From contig NZ_WBKM01000016.1 in the NCBI RefSeq assembly GCF_015714725.1, positions 1 through 47,562 of the forward strand: 47,562 bases of DNA, given 5' to 3'. The notes under the pieces are model-generated. The model made no database searches and was not told where the DNA came from. It saw nothing but the letters and a program-made list of their open reading frames with translations. The stretch is from Nostoc sp. WHI. Lineage in GTDB: Bacteria; Cyanobacteriota; Cyanobacteriia; Cyanobacteriales; Nostocaceae. Shown piece by piece: positions 9,949 through 18,452 of the stretch (its first letter is position 1; each line of letters starts with the position of its first letter). The translations under genes and the position numbers were made by a program.

Positions 9949-11031
9949 ATGGAACGCCCAATTTTATATTTAGCCATAACTAATCACGGCTTTGGTCATG
10001 CAGCGCGCACGGCTTCTGTAGCTGCGACAATTCAAAAGTTATGTCCAGAAGTTCTGCTAATTCTAGCGACTACTGCCCCACGCTGGTTACTAGAGTGTTA
10101 TCTAGAAGGCGATTTTATCTATCGTCCCCGTGCATTTGATTTGGGTGTGGTGCAAACTGATAGTCTGACAATGGATAAAGTAGCGACTTTAGAAAAGTTG
10201 CTCGATATTAAGAAGCATCAAAATTCGCTGATTGCTTCAGAAGTCAATTTTATCCGCCAAAATCGCGTTAATCTCATCTTGGCAGATATTCCTTTCCTAG
10301 CTTCTGGATTTGCCAAAGCTGCAAATGTTCCCTGCTGGATGATGAGTAACTTTGGCTGGGACTTGATCTACCGAGATTGGGGAGGTGAATTTATAGCAGT
10401 TGCCGATTGGATTAGTGATTGGTATTCAAAGTGCGATCGCTTGTTTCGTCTACCATTCCATGAACCGATGCAAGCTTTTAATAATATCACAGATGTCGGA
10501 TTAACAGGCGGTTCCCCCCGTTACTCTGCTGATGATTTACGTTCTCTTTGGGGAATAACTGCACCAGTTGAAAAAACTATTTTATTGACCTTTGGCGGCT
10601 TGGGTTTACAGCAAATTCCCTATGATAACCTGCGGCAATTTCCAGATTGGCAATTTATCGTTTTTGATCAATCTGCCCCTGATTTACCTAATTTAATGAA
10701 AATTAGCGATCGCAAATACCGCCCTGTAGATTTTATGCCTATTTGTGGGCGAGTTGTTTCTAAACCTGGTTACGGCACTTTTGCTGAAGCCACACTATTG
10801 GGAGTGCCTATTGTTACGATCCCGCGTGATGATTTTGCCGAAGCAACTTTTATACTAGAAGGCATAACTAATTATAACCAGCATCAAATCATCACCCCAT
10901 CTGAGTTTTTTCAAGGGACTTGGGATTTTCTGCGTGAGTTACCTCAACCACCGAAGCAATATGAACTAATTGCTAAAAATGGTAATGAAGCGATCGCTCA
11001 TGCCGTTATTAAATATTTACAGTCAAATTAA
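9949..11031 (+). CDS. GT-B-like glycosyltransferase family protein
   Basis: The protein begins with LYLAITNHGFGHAAR, the glycine/histidine-rich loop of GT-B glycosyltransferases. It continues with DIPFLASGFAKAANVPCWMM and SNFGWDLIY, which resemble the N-terminal domain of plant and bacterial L-arabinokinase-like proteins. The C-terminal half has LTFGGLGLQQIP and the donor-binding-type segment CGRVVSKPGYGTFAEATLLG, similar to MurG and UDP-glycosyltransferases. I prefer the ATG at 9949 (360 residues), since an upstream ATG at 9931 lies inside a dispersed repeat. The acceptor and donor are unknown. Confidence 0.78.
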   Translation: MERPILYLAITNHGFGHAARTASVAATIQKLCPEVLLILATTAPRWLLECYLEGDFIYRPRAFDLGVVQTDSLTMDKVATLEKLLDIKKHQNSLIASEVNFIRQNRVNLILADIPFLASGFAKAANVPCWMMSNFGWDLIYRDWGGEFIAVADWISDWYSKCDRLFRLPFHEPMQAFNNITDVGLTGGSPRYSADDLRSLWGITAPVEKTILLTFGGLGLQQIPYDNLRQFPDWQFIVFDQSAPDLPNLMKISDRKYRPVDFMPICGRVVSKPGYGTFAEATLLGVPIVTIPRDDFAEATFILEGITNYNQHQIITPSEFFQGTWDFLRELPQPPKQYELIAKNGNEAIAHAVIKYLQSN

Positions 11032-11058
11032 AGTTATTCAAAACAACATAAATTAATC

Positions 11059-11562
11059 ATGGAAAGTCCAACAATAGACAAAGAAACGTTGGAATTAGCC
11101 TCCCAAGATGTGCGTCGAGTGATTGAAAGACAAAAAGAAGAACGGCAAATTTTAATCACTCAGATGAACATCCTATTTGTCACAAACACTGCATTATTAA
11201 GTTTTTTAACAATCTCTAGACTGATTACGATATTTAGTCTTTTCAGTGCGTTAGAGATATTGTTAGTTCTCGTCAATTTTATGCTACTAATACGGGCTTT
11301 ATTACCACGCAAATTTTTTGTCAGCCCCAACCTAGAAACTGACGATTTTCAGAATAAATATTTGAAGTTCTCACCTCACGAATACCAGTCACAGATGTTA
11401 GTTAACTTGAGAGAGACTTATAATGAGAACCAGAAGCAAGTAGAGGATATTTCTCAATCCTTGAGATTGAGATACGCTACTTTTGTGACTGCCGGAATCG
11501 CCTTTGTTGCCTTGTTACATCAAGTAACAGTTTATTTCATTCCTGAATTACAAAAACTATGA
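11059..11562 (+). CDS. Unknown three-TM membrane protein, first gene of a coupled pair
   Basis: A 167-residue protein. It has an N-terminal charged helix (QDVRRVIERQKEERQ), two close membrane segments (about 32-52 and 57-82) and a cytosolic linker of about 55 residues with FSPHEYQSQM and a coiled-coil-like stretch. A third membrane segment follows near 140-160. This layout resembles the 2TM/3TM effector-like proteins of the SLATT and Pycsar groups, but no nucleotide cyclase is nearby. The function is therefore unassigned. Its stop overlaps the next start by ATGA, which indicates translational coupling. Confidence 0.7.
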   Translation: MESPTIDKETLELASQDVRRVIERQKEERQILITQMNILFVTNTALLSFLTISRLITIFSLFSALEILLVLVNFMLLIRALLPRKFFVSPNLETDDFQNKYLKFSPHEYQSQMLVNLRETYNENQKQVEDISQSLRLRYATFVTAGIAFVALLHQVTVYFIPELQKL

Positions 11563-11783
11563 ATACCAACCAAGACGATACAAAATCTTCTAAAAATAGT
11601 TTACAACTGCCAGAGCCAGATCGGGCTAACATTACAGCTTTATCTCACAATCTGCCTAGCACACCTATTATCCCCGATTTCCTAAAAGAATCTGTAAATG
11701 CGGTGTTAAGCCTCTTTAAGAGAAGACATACTCAGTCTAGTAATCAATCAACGGCGGAACAACAACCAAATCAAGCAGATTGA
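11559..11783 (+). CDS. Small disordered hypothetical protein coupled to the upstream membrane protein
   Basis: A 74-residue hydrophilic protein. The ATG overlaps the stop of the preceding gene (ATGA at 11559-11562). It is rich in Ser, Asn, Gln and Asp, with one more ordered stretch, PIIPDFLKESVNAVLSLFKR, that could form an amphipathic helix. I know no family. The overlap is the main support that it is translated. Confidence 0.55.
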   Translation: MNTNQDDTKSSKNSLQLPEPDRANITALSHNLPSTPIIPDFLKESVNAVLSLFKRRHTQSSNQSTAEQQPNQAD

Positions 11784-11826
11784 ATTGCTTATTAGCTTTT
11801 ACTTTCATCAATAATTACTGTTTCAA

Positions 11827-12240
11827 ATGAGTCACTACCAAAAGTTACTAAAAATTTCCACCACTGCCAAATCTTTTTACAACATTACTGCGAAAATTGA
11901 AGCCACAGTTGCAGAGTCGGGAGTTGAAACTGGTCTTTGTACTCTATTTTTGCGCCACACTTCAGCCAGTTTAGTAATCCAAGAAAATGCCGATCCTGAT
12001 GTCCTTGTAGATTTAGCTAACTTTATGGCAAAACTCGTGCCAGAATCGGGAAAATACATTCACAATGCAGAAGGCGCCGATGATATGCCGGCACATATTC
12101 GTACCGTACTCACCCAAACTTCTGAGCATATCCCCATTAATCGAGGTCATTTGGTGCTGGGAACTTGGCAAGGAATTTATATTTGGGAACACCGCCAGCA
12201 CAGTCATTTAAGAGAATTGGTTGTCCATATTTCTGGATAG
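11827..12240 (+). CDS. YjbQ/UPF0047 family protein
   Basis: A 137-residue member of the YjbQ (UPF0047) family, small trimeric beta proteins reported to have weak thiamine-phosphate synthase activity; their true role is unknown. Signatures visible are GLCTLFLRHTSASLVIQEN, then ADDMPAHIRTVLTQTS and the C-terminal HLVLGTWQGIYIWEHR. The conserved His, Asn and Asp residues of the presumed active site are all present. It follows the membrane-protein pair on the same strand by 43 bp, so it may be co-transcribed. Confidence 0.9.
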   Translation: MSHYQKLLKISTTAKSFYNITAKIEATVAESGVETGLCTLFLRHTSASLVIQENADPDVLVDLANFMAKLVPESGKYIHNAEGADDMPAHIRTVLTQTSEHIPINRGHLVLGTWQGIYIWEHRQHSHLRELVVHISG

Positions 12241-12710
12241 ATAGTTCTCAGTTTTCATTTATTTAAAGTATAGTTTTGTAGGGTTTAAATACCCTGTTTC
12301 TATTGCGTATCCTATGTGTATAATATTGTTAAATGAGCGGTAATATGCTTTTAAGTATGATGCTTAGGCGTAGCCAGGCGTAGGCATTGCTGACTGAGAA
12401 ATTGTGTTTACGACTTTAGACTTCTTGCAAATTTGCGCCTTTGCGTGAGATAAAAAATTATTTATGCAAGAGGTCTTTTGATTTTGGCAAAGCTTTAAGC
12501 ACTATTACTTATTGACAAATGGTTGATGATGATTTCGTCGTGATAACTTTCCTATGAAAATCATTGATCCGAAATTAATCAGATAGACACTGAATAATTT
12601 GTTTAAATTTGTAAATTAAAAAGTTAAGTTTATTTGTCATTGTTTAATCATCTAGTTAATTAAATCTAAACTAATATTTGGTGTAAGCTGTCTGGGCTAT
12701 TTCAATTACT
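12241..12710. other. Intergenic region with short inverted repeat
   Basis: About 470 bp, AT-rich, without a convincing gene. At 12419-12474 it holds GACTTCTTGCA facing TGCAAGAGGTC around GCGCCTTTGCGTGAG, an imperfect 11-bp inverted repeat of a type common between Nostoc genes. TGCTTAGGCGTAGCC near 12361 is another dispersed fragment. The rest probably contains the promoter of the gene at 12711, but I cannot place it. Confidence 0.45.
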
Positions 12711-13460
12711 ATGAAGCAAAAACTGACACCAACTCATGCTTTCCAATTTATTGATGTAATTCTTGCCCGGCAGTCTGTTAATCTGTTGTCACTTAATCCC
12801 CAAAAGAAATTAATTACCAGTTTTGCAGAATTGGGAAATTTGATTACTCAACAAAACACCGAAATTAAACTCATCATAGCCCTTCAGGAAACTCTCGAAT
12901 CCATAGTGTATACTCAGTTGCAAAATTTCCCAGAAAATATCTTCTGGGATTTTGATTTTCTTGTAAGTAGTATGCTTAGGCAGGCTTTAGTAGCAGATCA
13001 GGGCGCTATTCCTTTTTTAAAAGTTTTTAGTGAAAAGATGGTTTCTCTGATAGAGATGTTCGGAAATAAAACGGAAATGCGCTTCCGTTATGCTCACGAT
13101 TTTATGTATGGATTTGAGTGGGCAAGATGGGTACAAAAAGAGCCACAAAATCGCGCACATATAGAGCCTTTTAGTCTAGTTTTTTTGGATTATTTGCTCG
13201 TCAAAGGTAAAGAACTTTTACAACGTATTAGTCAGGATCATATTACATCTTATAAACTGTGTGACACAGGTTATCGTAACCCCTTCACCTTTTCCCGTGA
13301 ACCAGAAGATGAATATCGTCTGCTAACTTATCTTGCTGAAGAACAACTTATACCAGTGGCAGTGTGGGAGTGGAATGCCTGCCCTGTATGGAACAAACCT
13401 TTCCAGGAAATGCGCCAGCAATTAGCATTAAAATTAAATATTCAACCACAGAAACACTGA
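12711..13460 (+). CDS. Conserved hypothetical protein (249 aa)
   Basis: A soluble, mostly helical protein I do not recognise. Features that can be seen are MRFRYAHDFMYGFEWARWVQ near residues 123-142, FLDYLLVKGKELLQRI, and a C-terminal stretch GYRNPFTFSREPEDEYRLLT, then VWEWNACPVWNKPFQEMRQQ rich in Trp. There is no signal peptide or membrane segment. It lies 32 bp before the Nif3-like gene on the same strand and is probably co-transcribed with it. Confidence 0.7.
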   Translation: MKQKLTPTHAFQFIDVILARQSVNLLSLNPQKKLITSFAELGNLITQQNTEIKLIIALQETLESIVYTQLQNFPENIFWDFDFLVSSMLRQALVADQGAIPFLKVFSEKMVSLIEMFGNKTEMRFRYAHDFMYGFEWARWVQKEPQNRAHIEPFSLVFLDYLLVKGKELLQRISQDHITSYKLCDTGYRNPFTFSREPEDEYRLLTYLAEEQLIPVAVWEWNACPVWNKPFQEMRQQLALKLNIQPQKH

Positions 13461-13492
13461 TTGGCAATTTTTAATTGCTGAAGAAAATAATT

Positions 13493-14281
13493 ATGAAAAT
13501 TGCTGATTTAATTACTTGGTTTGAAGCATGGGCAAATCCTGCTTGGTGTGAAAGCTGGGATAATTGTGGCTGGCAGATTGAGCCAGGAGTTTTGCAGAAA
13601 AAAGCACGGATTCTGGTGTGTTTAACACCAACTTTAGCGGTAATGCACGAAGCGATCGCTCTTAATGCTAATCTGATTTTTGCCCATCATCCCTTAATTT
13701 TTACTCCTCCCAAATCTTTACGCAGTGGTGAAGCGATCGCAGAAATGGTACGGTTAGCCTTTACCCACAATATTGGTATTTACAGCGCCCACACGAATTT
13801 TGATCAAGTGCAGGATGGTACTGCTGACGTTTTGGCTCAGATTTTGGAACTCAAAGAAGTTACTCCCATAGTACCCACACAAGGAGGATTAGGATATGGT
13901 CGTGTTGGTTTGCTAGAGCCATTTCTGACACTACAGGAGTTACTTACAACTATTCAAACCCGACTTGCTCCCCCTAAATTGATTTCCTCCCCAACTGCTG
14001 ATTTACAGCAAACAATTTCACGAGTTGCTGTTTTGGGTGGTTCGGGGGCTAGTTACATTTCATCTGTATCCAAAACTGGCGCTCAAGCTTATCTGACTTC
14101 TGACTGTAAGTTTCATCAGTTTCAAGAAAGCCGCGATTGCAATCTAATTTTAATCGACGCCGGACATTATGCTACCGAACGCCCGGCGTGCGATCGCTTG
14201 GTGCAAAAATTCCAGTCCTTAAACCTAGACTGGGTGCAGTTGAGTCAAAAGGATGAAGATTTCCGCCAGTTTTTTGCTTGA
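13493..14281 (+). CDS. Nif3-like dinuclear metal centre protein (DUF34)
   Basis: A member of the NIF3/YbgI/DUF34 family, toroidal hexamers that bind two metal ions. They have been linked to GTP cyclohydrolase I type 2 activity or metal insertion, but the role is unsettled. The motifs are ESWDNCGWQIEPG at the N terminus, NLIFAHHPLIFTPP (metal-binding His pair), GIYSAHTNFDQVQDGTADVL and C-terminal DAGHYATERP. The ATG at 13493 gives 262 residues beginning MKIADLITWFEAW, the usual family start. An in-frame TTG at 13475 is less likely. Confidence 0.92.
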   Translation: MKIADLITWFEAWANPAWCESWDNCGWQIEPGVLQKKARILVCLTPTLAVMHEAIALNANLIFAHHPLIFTPPKSLRSGEAIAEMVRLAFTHNIGIYSAHTNFDQVQDGTADVLAQILELKEVTPIVPTQGGLGYGRVGLLEPFLTLQELLTTIQTRLAPPKLISSPTADLQQTISRVAVLGGSGASYISSVSKTGAQAYLTSDCKFHQFQESRDCNLILIDAGHYATERPACDRLVQKFQSLNLDWVQLSQKDEDFRQFFA

Positions 14282-14542
14282 TTGCGTGTGGTTGACTATA
14301 TTTTTGAAGCTTGTCTAAAGATTTTTTTATATTTTAATATTGTTACTGGAAATTTTTGTACCAACTTATATCCGTATATCAGTGATATATGTATCTAAAA
14401 TTTTTAAATCTAGCCATCTTGTGACGGAAATCACTAATTAGTTGTAACTATAATCACATGCTTTTAATGTTCCATATCAACTAGCAGCAGAAGAAAATGT
14501 TTCACACTAGATGTAACAATTGCTCACTCTGCCCTAATCAAC

Positions 14543-14755
14543 ATGATTCGTACACTCGTTGAATCTGCTTTCCAAACTGGATATCTTAGTGTTGAATCTG
14601 AGGGTTTGCTCCATCAAGTGCTCACCACTAAATGCTATCAGTCAGAAGACTTACCAGCGATCGCATCTCTATACAATGCAGTTCGCTCAGGTCAAATTAA
14701 ACGAGAAGCATCCGCGTCGAATGTGCTCATGGAATTTACCCTACCGGATAAATAG
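14543..14755 (+). CDS. Conserved small cyanobacterial hypothetical protein
   Basis: A 70-residue soluble protein, MIRTLVESAFQTGYLSVESE at the N terminus and a helical middle (EDLPAIASLYNAVRSGQIKR). The composition and organised amphipathic pattern are those of a real small protein, and similar short proteins of this type occur in many cyanobacteria. I know no function. A longer overlapping frame starting at 14559 is read through low-complexity, repeat-bearing DNA and was discarded. Confidence 0.7.
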   Translation: MIRTLVESAFQTGYLSVESEGLLHQVLTTKCYQSEDLPAIASLYNAVRSGQIKREASASNVLMEFTLPDK

Positions 14756-14894
14756 TGCTGATACTTCAACAGAAGCAGGAGAGCAGAAGGGCACAAGGGA
14801 ACTTGGTGTAAGTCTTTCTAATCCCTACTCCCTTACTTTTTCCTTACAAGATTTACGCACTGAAAACCTGAAAGTTTTATCTCGCCTAGTCTCC

Positions 14895-15148
14895 CTTAAA
14901 AAGCTACGGTGTACATACAAGTGGAAGTAAACTACTTTACGGTGTACACATAAGTCCAAAAAAGCTCGATTTCCCATTGCTCTCTCGTTGCCATGCAGAG
15001 CATGGGAATGGCCGATTAGGGGCTACTGCCTCCAGTCAGACATGTGAGCCAGAGACTCAATGAATGCATTCCCAGGCGGAGCCGGGGAACGAGGAAAGCC
15101 TTATTAAGCTAGGTTTTTAGGGCTTGTGTGACACCGTAGCCTTAAAAG
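14895..15148. mobile_element. MITE-like element with TACGGTGTAC-type terminal inverted repeats
   Basis: The left end CTTAAAAAGCTACGGTGTAC (14895 onward) is mirrored at 15123-15148, whose complement starts CTTTTAAGGCTACGGTGTCA; the ends match over about 26 bp with a few mismatches. A direct copy of TACGGTGTACAYA-AAGT lies just inside the left end at 14938, and a solo end is at 19192-19214. Nothing inside encodes a transposase, so this is a non-autonomous, internally deleted element. Two palindromes (14986-15091) lie within it. Confidence 0.6.
14986..15091. repeat. Pair of related hairpin repeats inside the 14895 element
   Basis: CGTTGCCATGC-AGA-GCATGGGAATG at 14986-15010 and CATTCCCAGGC-GGA-GCCGGGGAACG at 15067-15091 each fold into an 11-bp imperfect stem with a 3-nt loop. 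They share the pattern YRTTCCC...GGGAAYG and are variants of one dispersed repeated palindrome, separated by 56 bp. Confidence 0.65.
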
Positions 15149-15710
15149 CCCCCTTTTTAAACAGATTGGGGAATCTATTTTGCGTAAGTCCTACCCTAGT
15201 CCTGATCACGTAAAAACCCTAAAAACTCAAAACTCTTTGGGGGTTGTTGTTGAAAACCATGAAGGTCAGCAAGAGAATGAGTTAAGATCAAACACAATAG
15301 GGGTAAAAATAAAGCCGAGTCCGCGGACTTCCCAGTAATGCCAATTACTATAAGTAGGCAACTTAAACAACCGCAATCAACGCTTGTGTGGGAGTATTCT
15401 TTATTACTTTATATAATAGTAAGAAGGACTCACCAGCAAATACTAACCTTATTAGGACAAATTTCGGATTGTTTGACTTCTATGAAGCAGACATTTCCGA
15501 GAATGAGCCTGAGGGAGATTGAGTTGATTGGTACAGGTTGATAACCCAAGATTACGCTAGATTCTGACAACTACAAGCAAGTCTTGCGATTAGTCAGGAG
15601 ACGTACTTGTTCTGAACCGTGAAATTAACCTCCTAAGGGTGTAATGTAAAGGGGTAGAACCGAGATTTTGATAGGTTTAACTACATTGTTTAAAAAGGCA
15701 GAAACAATAC
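15149..15710. other. Gene-poor stretch before the DUF6679 gene
   Basis: About 560 bp without a supported gene. A 67-codon frame at 15338-15541 has no recognisable domain. TGCGTAAGTCC at about 15181-15191 is a solo end of the GGACTTACGCA element family. The last 100 bp before 15711 probably carry the promoter and leader of the next gene. Confidence 0.4.
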
Positions 15711-16022
15711 ATGCTACACCGCAAGATTTATCAATTGTGTTGCGATGGGCGCGAGGTATGTGTTTTCTTGCGGGACCAGCAACGCTGGATTGAACGCGCC
15801 CGCATCATCGATATCGAGGGAGATTTAGTGACCCTACGCTATGAAACAGAAGAAGAGGACGAAGTTTGTTCTTGGGAAGAAATGGTTCGCCTTGAGAGCA
15901 TTGGTGCTGTAACGCAAAAATTGGCTTCAGTACCACGCGGTAACGTGGAACCTCTAATGACTGAAGACTGTCCTGAAGCTGAACGCATCCGCAACCATTA
16001 CACTGACTCAAATCCTGAATAA
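15711..16022 (+). CDS. DUF6679 family protein
   Basis: A 103-residue protein beginning MLHRKIYQLCCDGREVCVF. The first 70 residues form an SH3/Tudor-like run of short strands (FLRDQQRWIERARIIDIEGD, then VTLRYETEEEDEVCSWEEMV), and a disordered acidic tail follows. I recall this as the cyanobacterium-specific DUF6679 family, whose function is unknown. It converges with the metallo-hydrolase gene downstream, 40 bp apart. Confidence 0.8.
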   Translation: MLHRKIYQLCCDGREVCVFLRDQQRWIERARIIDIEGDLVTLRYETEEEDEVCSWEEMVRLESIGAVTQKLASVPRGNVEPLMTEDCPEAERIRNHYTDSNPE

Positions 16023-16062
16023 TCACTACTGAGTGCTGATTAATAAATACCTAACTCAGTAC

Positions 16063-17733
16063 TCAGGACTCAGGGCTAGACAAACCTTCAAAGGCAGGAC
16101 AGTAACCTTCTAGAGTTACCTTAAAGTTATACAACGGGGAAGCTGGGTTCCAACACCTCTGCCCCCTTTGATGTCGGCAAGTACCGCAACAGTCTACATC
16201 TGTCCATGTATAGCGATCGCTGTTTTGGTTGAGCAATTCTCGTTGAGACAATCCCCGTAATACTAGTTCTTCCCCTTGCCAACGAGCTTCGACTAAACCA
16301 GTATCGGCAAACTGCCGCCAACGCGGATCAGCAGTAATCACATCAGGTAGGGTGATAGTGATTACTGTTCCTAACTCTGTAAGTTCACCTTCGTAGTTAG
16401 TCTCTGGTGCTGCCGGCTGTAAAAATGTATCGCCGATGGGCAGTTCTACTAAGGTGTCAGCCGCCGGCGAATGCACATGGTAACGGTTTTGTAACTCCTC
16501 TAAGCTAGTTAGGTCTGCCAAGTAGGCAGGAGAACCGTGAACAAAAATTACGTGTTGGGGCCGCAAATTATGAATTAGCTGCGTAGTGCCAGGGCCATCA
16601 CTATGTTGAGCTAGAAGATAGGTTTCGACAGTTGTGGGTGTTAAATATTCTTTGTTAACTTTTATATCAATTTTTTCTGGCAGGAGGATCAGCCAGGGGC
16701 CAGTGTCTAATTGGCAATATTCACCCAAATCAGATGTAGAGTCGGTAAGGACGATACAAGGCGACTTGCCCACAGTGGCACGATGTTCTGGCTGTAAACG
16801 ACGCACGCGGGGACGTACCCGTTCATCCCAAAACAAAGGTTGATGGCGGGCGAAGTTCTGGACGGATGGGGGGAGGTGGGGTAGTAGTTCTAGGTAGGCA
16901 TCGCACCCAGTGGCAACAGCAGCATCTACCCAAATATCTAAATCTCGTCCGGTGAAGTGGTGATGAGAGCGTAAGAGCATTAATAGTTCTTGACCCAATC
17001 CTAAAGCCGGAGTGGGAAAGATTACAGAACAATGGTCAGCGATCGCCCGATTAATTCGCTCTGCTAGTTGATTTTCTTGGTTGCGGCGATGGGGATGACG
17101 GGATGTGCCATAACTGCCTTCAATGATCAGCACATCTAAGTCTAAGCCCCGCAGTTCCTCTAAACGCAAACCTTCTACCAACCGGGAGTTTGATAGGAAA
17201 AAGTCGCCTGTATATAGTAGCTTGTAAGTACGCTGCTGGGTAGTGTAAGTAAGCAGAATTGCTACTGCTCCTGGTAAATGCCCGGCGGGAAATAATTCTG
17301 CTATTAGACCCTCTTGGATTTCCACAGGCGATCGCAACGGCAAGGCATGACAAAATTGGGAAATTTCCTCAGCGTTTTGGTCTAGCCAATTCAGTGGCAG
17401 TAACTTGGTGGTCACCTCACTGCCATAAACAGGTAACTTTGGGAAAGCTTTATGCAGTGCCAGTAAGCCTCTGGCGTGATCTGGGTGGGCGTGACTAACC
17501 AAAACTAAATCTGCCGGTAAAGGCGAACTAGTTCCATGTACCGATTTAGTAAGCCCCTTCGCCAGGGATGAAATATCCTCCATACCACAGTCCAACAGGA
17601 TGCGGTGTGGCCCCATCTTCACCAATAAACACACGCCCTCGTTGTCATGCTGGACACTATAGGGCAAACATTCTAATTCACTACCCGCTTCCGCAGCATC
17701 TACGCGAGAGGATACCGACAGATTATCCCTCAT
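16063..17733 (-). CDS. Metallo-beta-lactamase-fold hydrolase, beta-CASP-like
   Basis: A 556-residue protein with the metal-binding motif SHAHPDH (His81, His83, Asp85, His86), an upstream LLDCGMED and YTGDFFLSNS, as in the metallo-beta-lactamase fold of RNA-processing exonucleases. The middle is a beta-CASP-like insert (LIIEGSYGTSRHPHRRNQEN, HVIFVHGSPAYLADL). The C-terminal 120 residues are separate and end in a Cys cluster, CCGTCRHQRGQRCWNP plus a late Cys, that looks like a small zinc-binding module. RNA or nucleic acid hydrolysis is inferred from the fold. A strong ribosome site (GGAGGAG) precedes the ATG. Confidence 0.85.
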   Translation of the reverse strand: MRDNLSVSSRVDAAEAGSELECLPYSVQHDNEGVCLLVKMGPHRILLDCGMEDISSLAKGLTKSVHGTSSPLPADLVLVSHAHPDHARGLLALHKAFPKLPVYGSEVTTKLLPLNWLDQNAEEISQFCHALPLRSPVEIQEGLIAELFPAGHLPGAVAILLTYTTQQRTYKLLYTGDFFLSNSRLVEGLRLEELRGLDLDVLIIEGSYGTSRHPHRRNQENQLAERINRAIADHCSVIFPTPALGLGQELLMLLRSHHHFTGRDLDIWVDAAVATGCDAYLELLPHLPPSVQNFARHQPLFWDERVRPRVRRLQPEHRATVGKSPCIVLTDSTSDLGEYCQLDTGPWLILLPEKIDIKVNKEYLTPTTVETYLLAQHSDGPGTTQLIHNLRPQHVIFVHGSPAYLADLTSLEELQNRYHVHSPAADTLVELPIGDTFLQPAAPETNYEGELTELGTVITITLPDVITADPRWRQFADTGLVEARWQGEELVLRGLSQRELLNQNSDRYTWTDVDCCGTCRHQRGQRCWNPASPLYNFKVTLEGYCPAFEGLSSPES

Positions 17734-18035
17734 GCTCTCCTCCCCTCAAACCTGATCATCATGGACATATCCCAAAAGCCAAAAGTTACACAAATTTTGG
17801 TTTTGTGACTTAGGGGTAAGTTTTGTTGTGCGCCCCTACACCCTGAGAATACAGATTTTTGATTGGGGAGGACGCTTGCACCGAACTTGCACTGGTTCGG
17901 AAAGGTGGGCTAACCAAAAGCCATCAAACTAGGAGCTAAAGGAGTTTGGCTGTTGTTTATTTTCCCTTTGCAAGTTCTGAGCTATCTTAGCCAACTCACT
18001 CTACGGGAAGTCGCCCAAGTATCTACAGACTTATT
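17734..18035. other. Intergenic region between ndhP-like gene and metallo-hydrolase gene
   Basis: About 300 bp. CCGAAC at 17882 pairs with GTTCGG ending at 17901, a 6-bp hairpin with a 7-8 nt loop but no T-tract. A purine-rich AGGAGCTAAAGGAG follows near 17930. No gene found. Confidence 0.35.
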
Positions 18036-18158
18036 TCAATGTGCGGAGCCATTGCCGTGATAGTTGTCTGAATCATAGAATCCATTTTTCGTACCAAAAA
18101 ATAAGCACGAAAGCGTAAATATAACTGTTAATCCAGCTAGAATCAGCTTTACATCCAT
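18036..18158 (-). CDS. ndhP: Probable NDH-1 subunit NdhP (40-residue membrane protein)
   Basis: A 40-residue open frame, ATG at 18158 and TGA at 18036, beginning MDVKLILAGLTVIFTLSCLF and ending FFGTKNGFYDSDNYHGNGSAH (last 21 residues: F20 to H40). It has one membrane-spanning helix (about 5-22) followed by a short polar tail. This length and layout, and the GTKNGFYDSD-NYHGNGSAH tail, fit my memory of NdhP, a small single-helix subunit of the cyanobacterial NDH-1L complex in cyclic electron flow. It is below the size that gene callers usually report. Weak GGG-type ribosome site. A different small thylakoid protein remains possible. Confidence 0.72.
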   Translation of the reverse strand: MDVKLILAGLTVIFTLSCLFFGTKNGFYDSDNYHGNGSAH

Positions 18159-18452
18159 TTGTTTGCTGCCCTTTATGAAAGACTTCCCTATATTAATTTA
18201 GTGCTTCCGCAATCAAACGCAATCACTAGAAAATCTTTACTATGCTTATGTGGATTGGGCAATAGGTAAATTTACCGCAATCAGTCAGATTGTAGAACTT
18301 TTCGGTCAACCTGTCCATTCATCTACACATAAACCAATATGATTGCGATGTCTACGATGGTCACTGAGCTTGCCGTATCCTTCTCCCGTCGGAGACGATC
18401 TTGCTACGCGCAGCCTCTCGTAGAGAAGTGCGGGCTACGCCTACGCAATCCT
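18159..18452. repeat. Intergenic region with dispersed Nostoc repeat
   Basis: The portion near 18372-18446 is a patchwork of sequences common in Nostoc intergenic DNA (GTCGGAGACGATCTTGC, then GCAGCCTCTCGTAGAGAAG and GGGCTACGCCTACGC). CCTCTCGTAGAGAAGTGC recurs at 27230-27247. The remainder is plain AT-rich DNA upstream of ndhP. Confidence 0.55.

Noticed and set aside
14559..14930. A 123-codon frame overlapping the 70-residue gene
   Set aside because: It overlaps the better-supported small gene in another frame and runs through low-complexity repeat DNA into the MITE.
15338..15541. A 67-codon plus-strand frame
   Set aside because: No domain, no clear ribosome site, and it lies in repeat-bearing DNA. 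It could be a decayed gene but nothing supports it.
16023..16075. ACTGAGT/ACTCAGT inverted repeat between DUF6679 and metallo-hydrolase genes as terminator
   Set aside because: A 7-bp stem with a loop of about 20 nt and no T-tract is too weak to call.
17880..17940. tRNA or other small RNA near the CCGAAC/GTTCGG hairpin
   Set aside because: No cloverleaf or conserved T-arm sequence; only one short hairpin.
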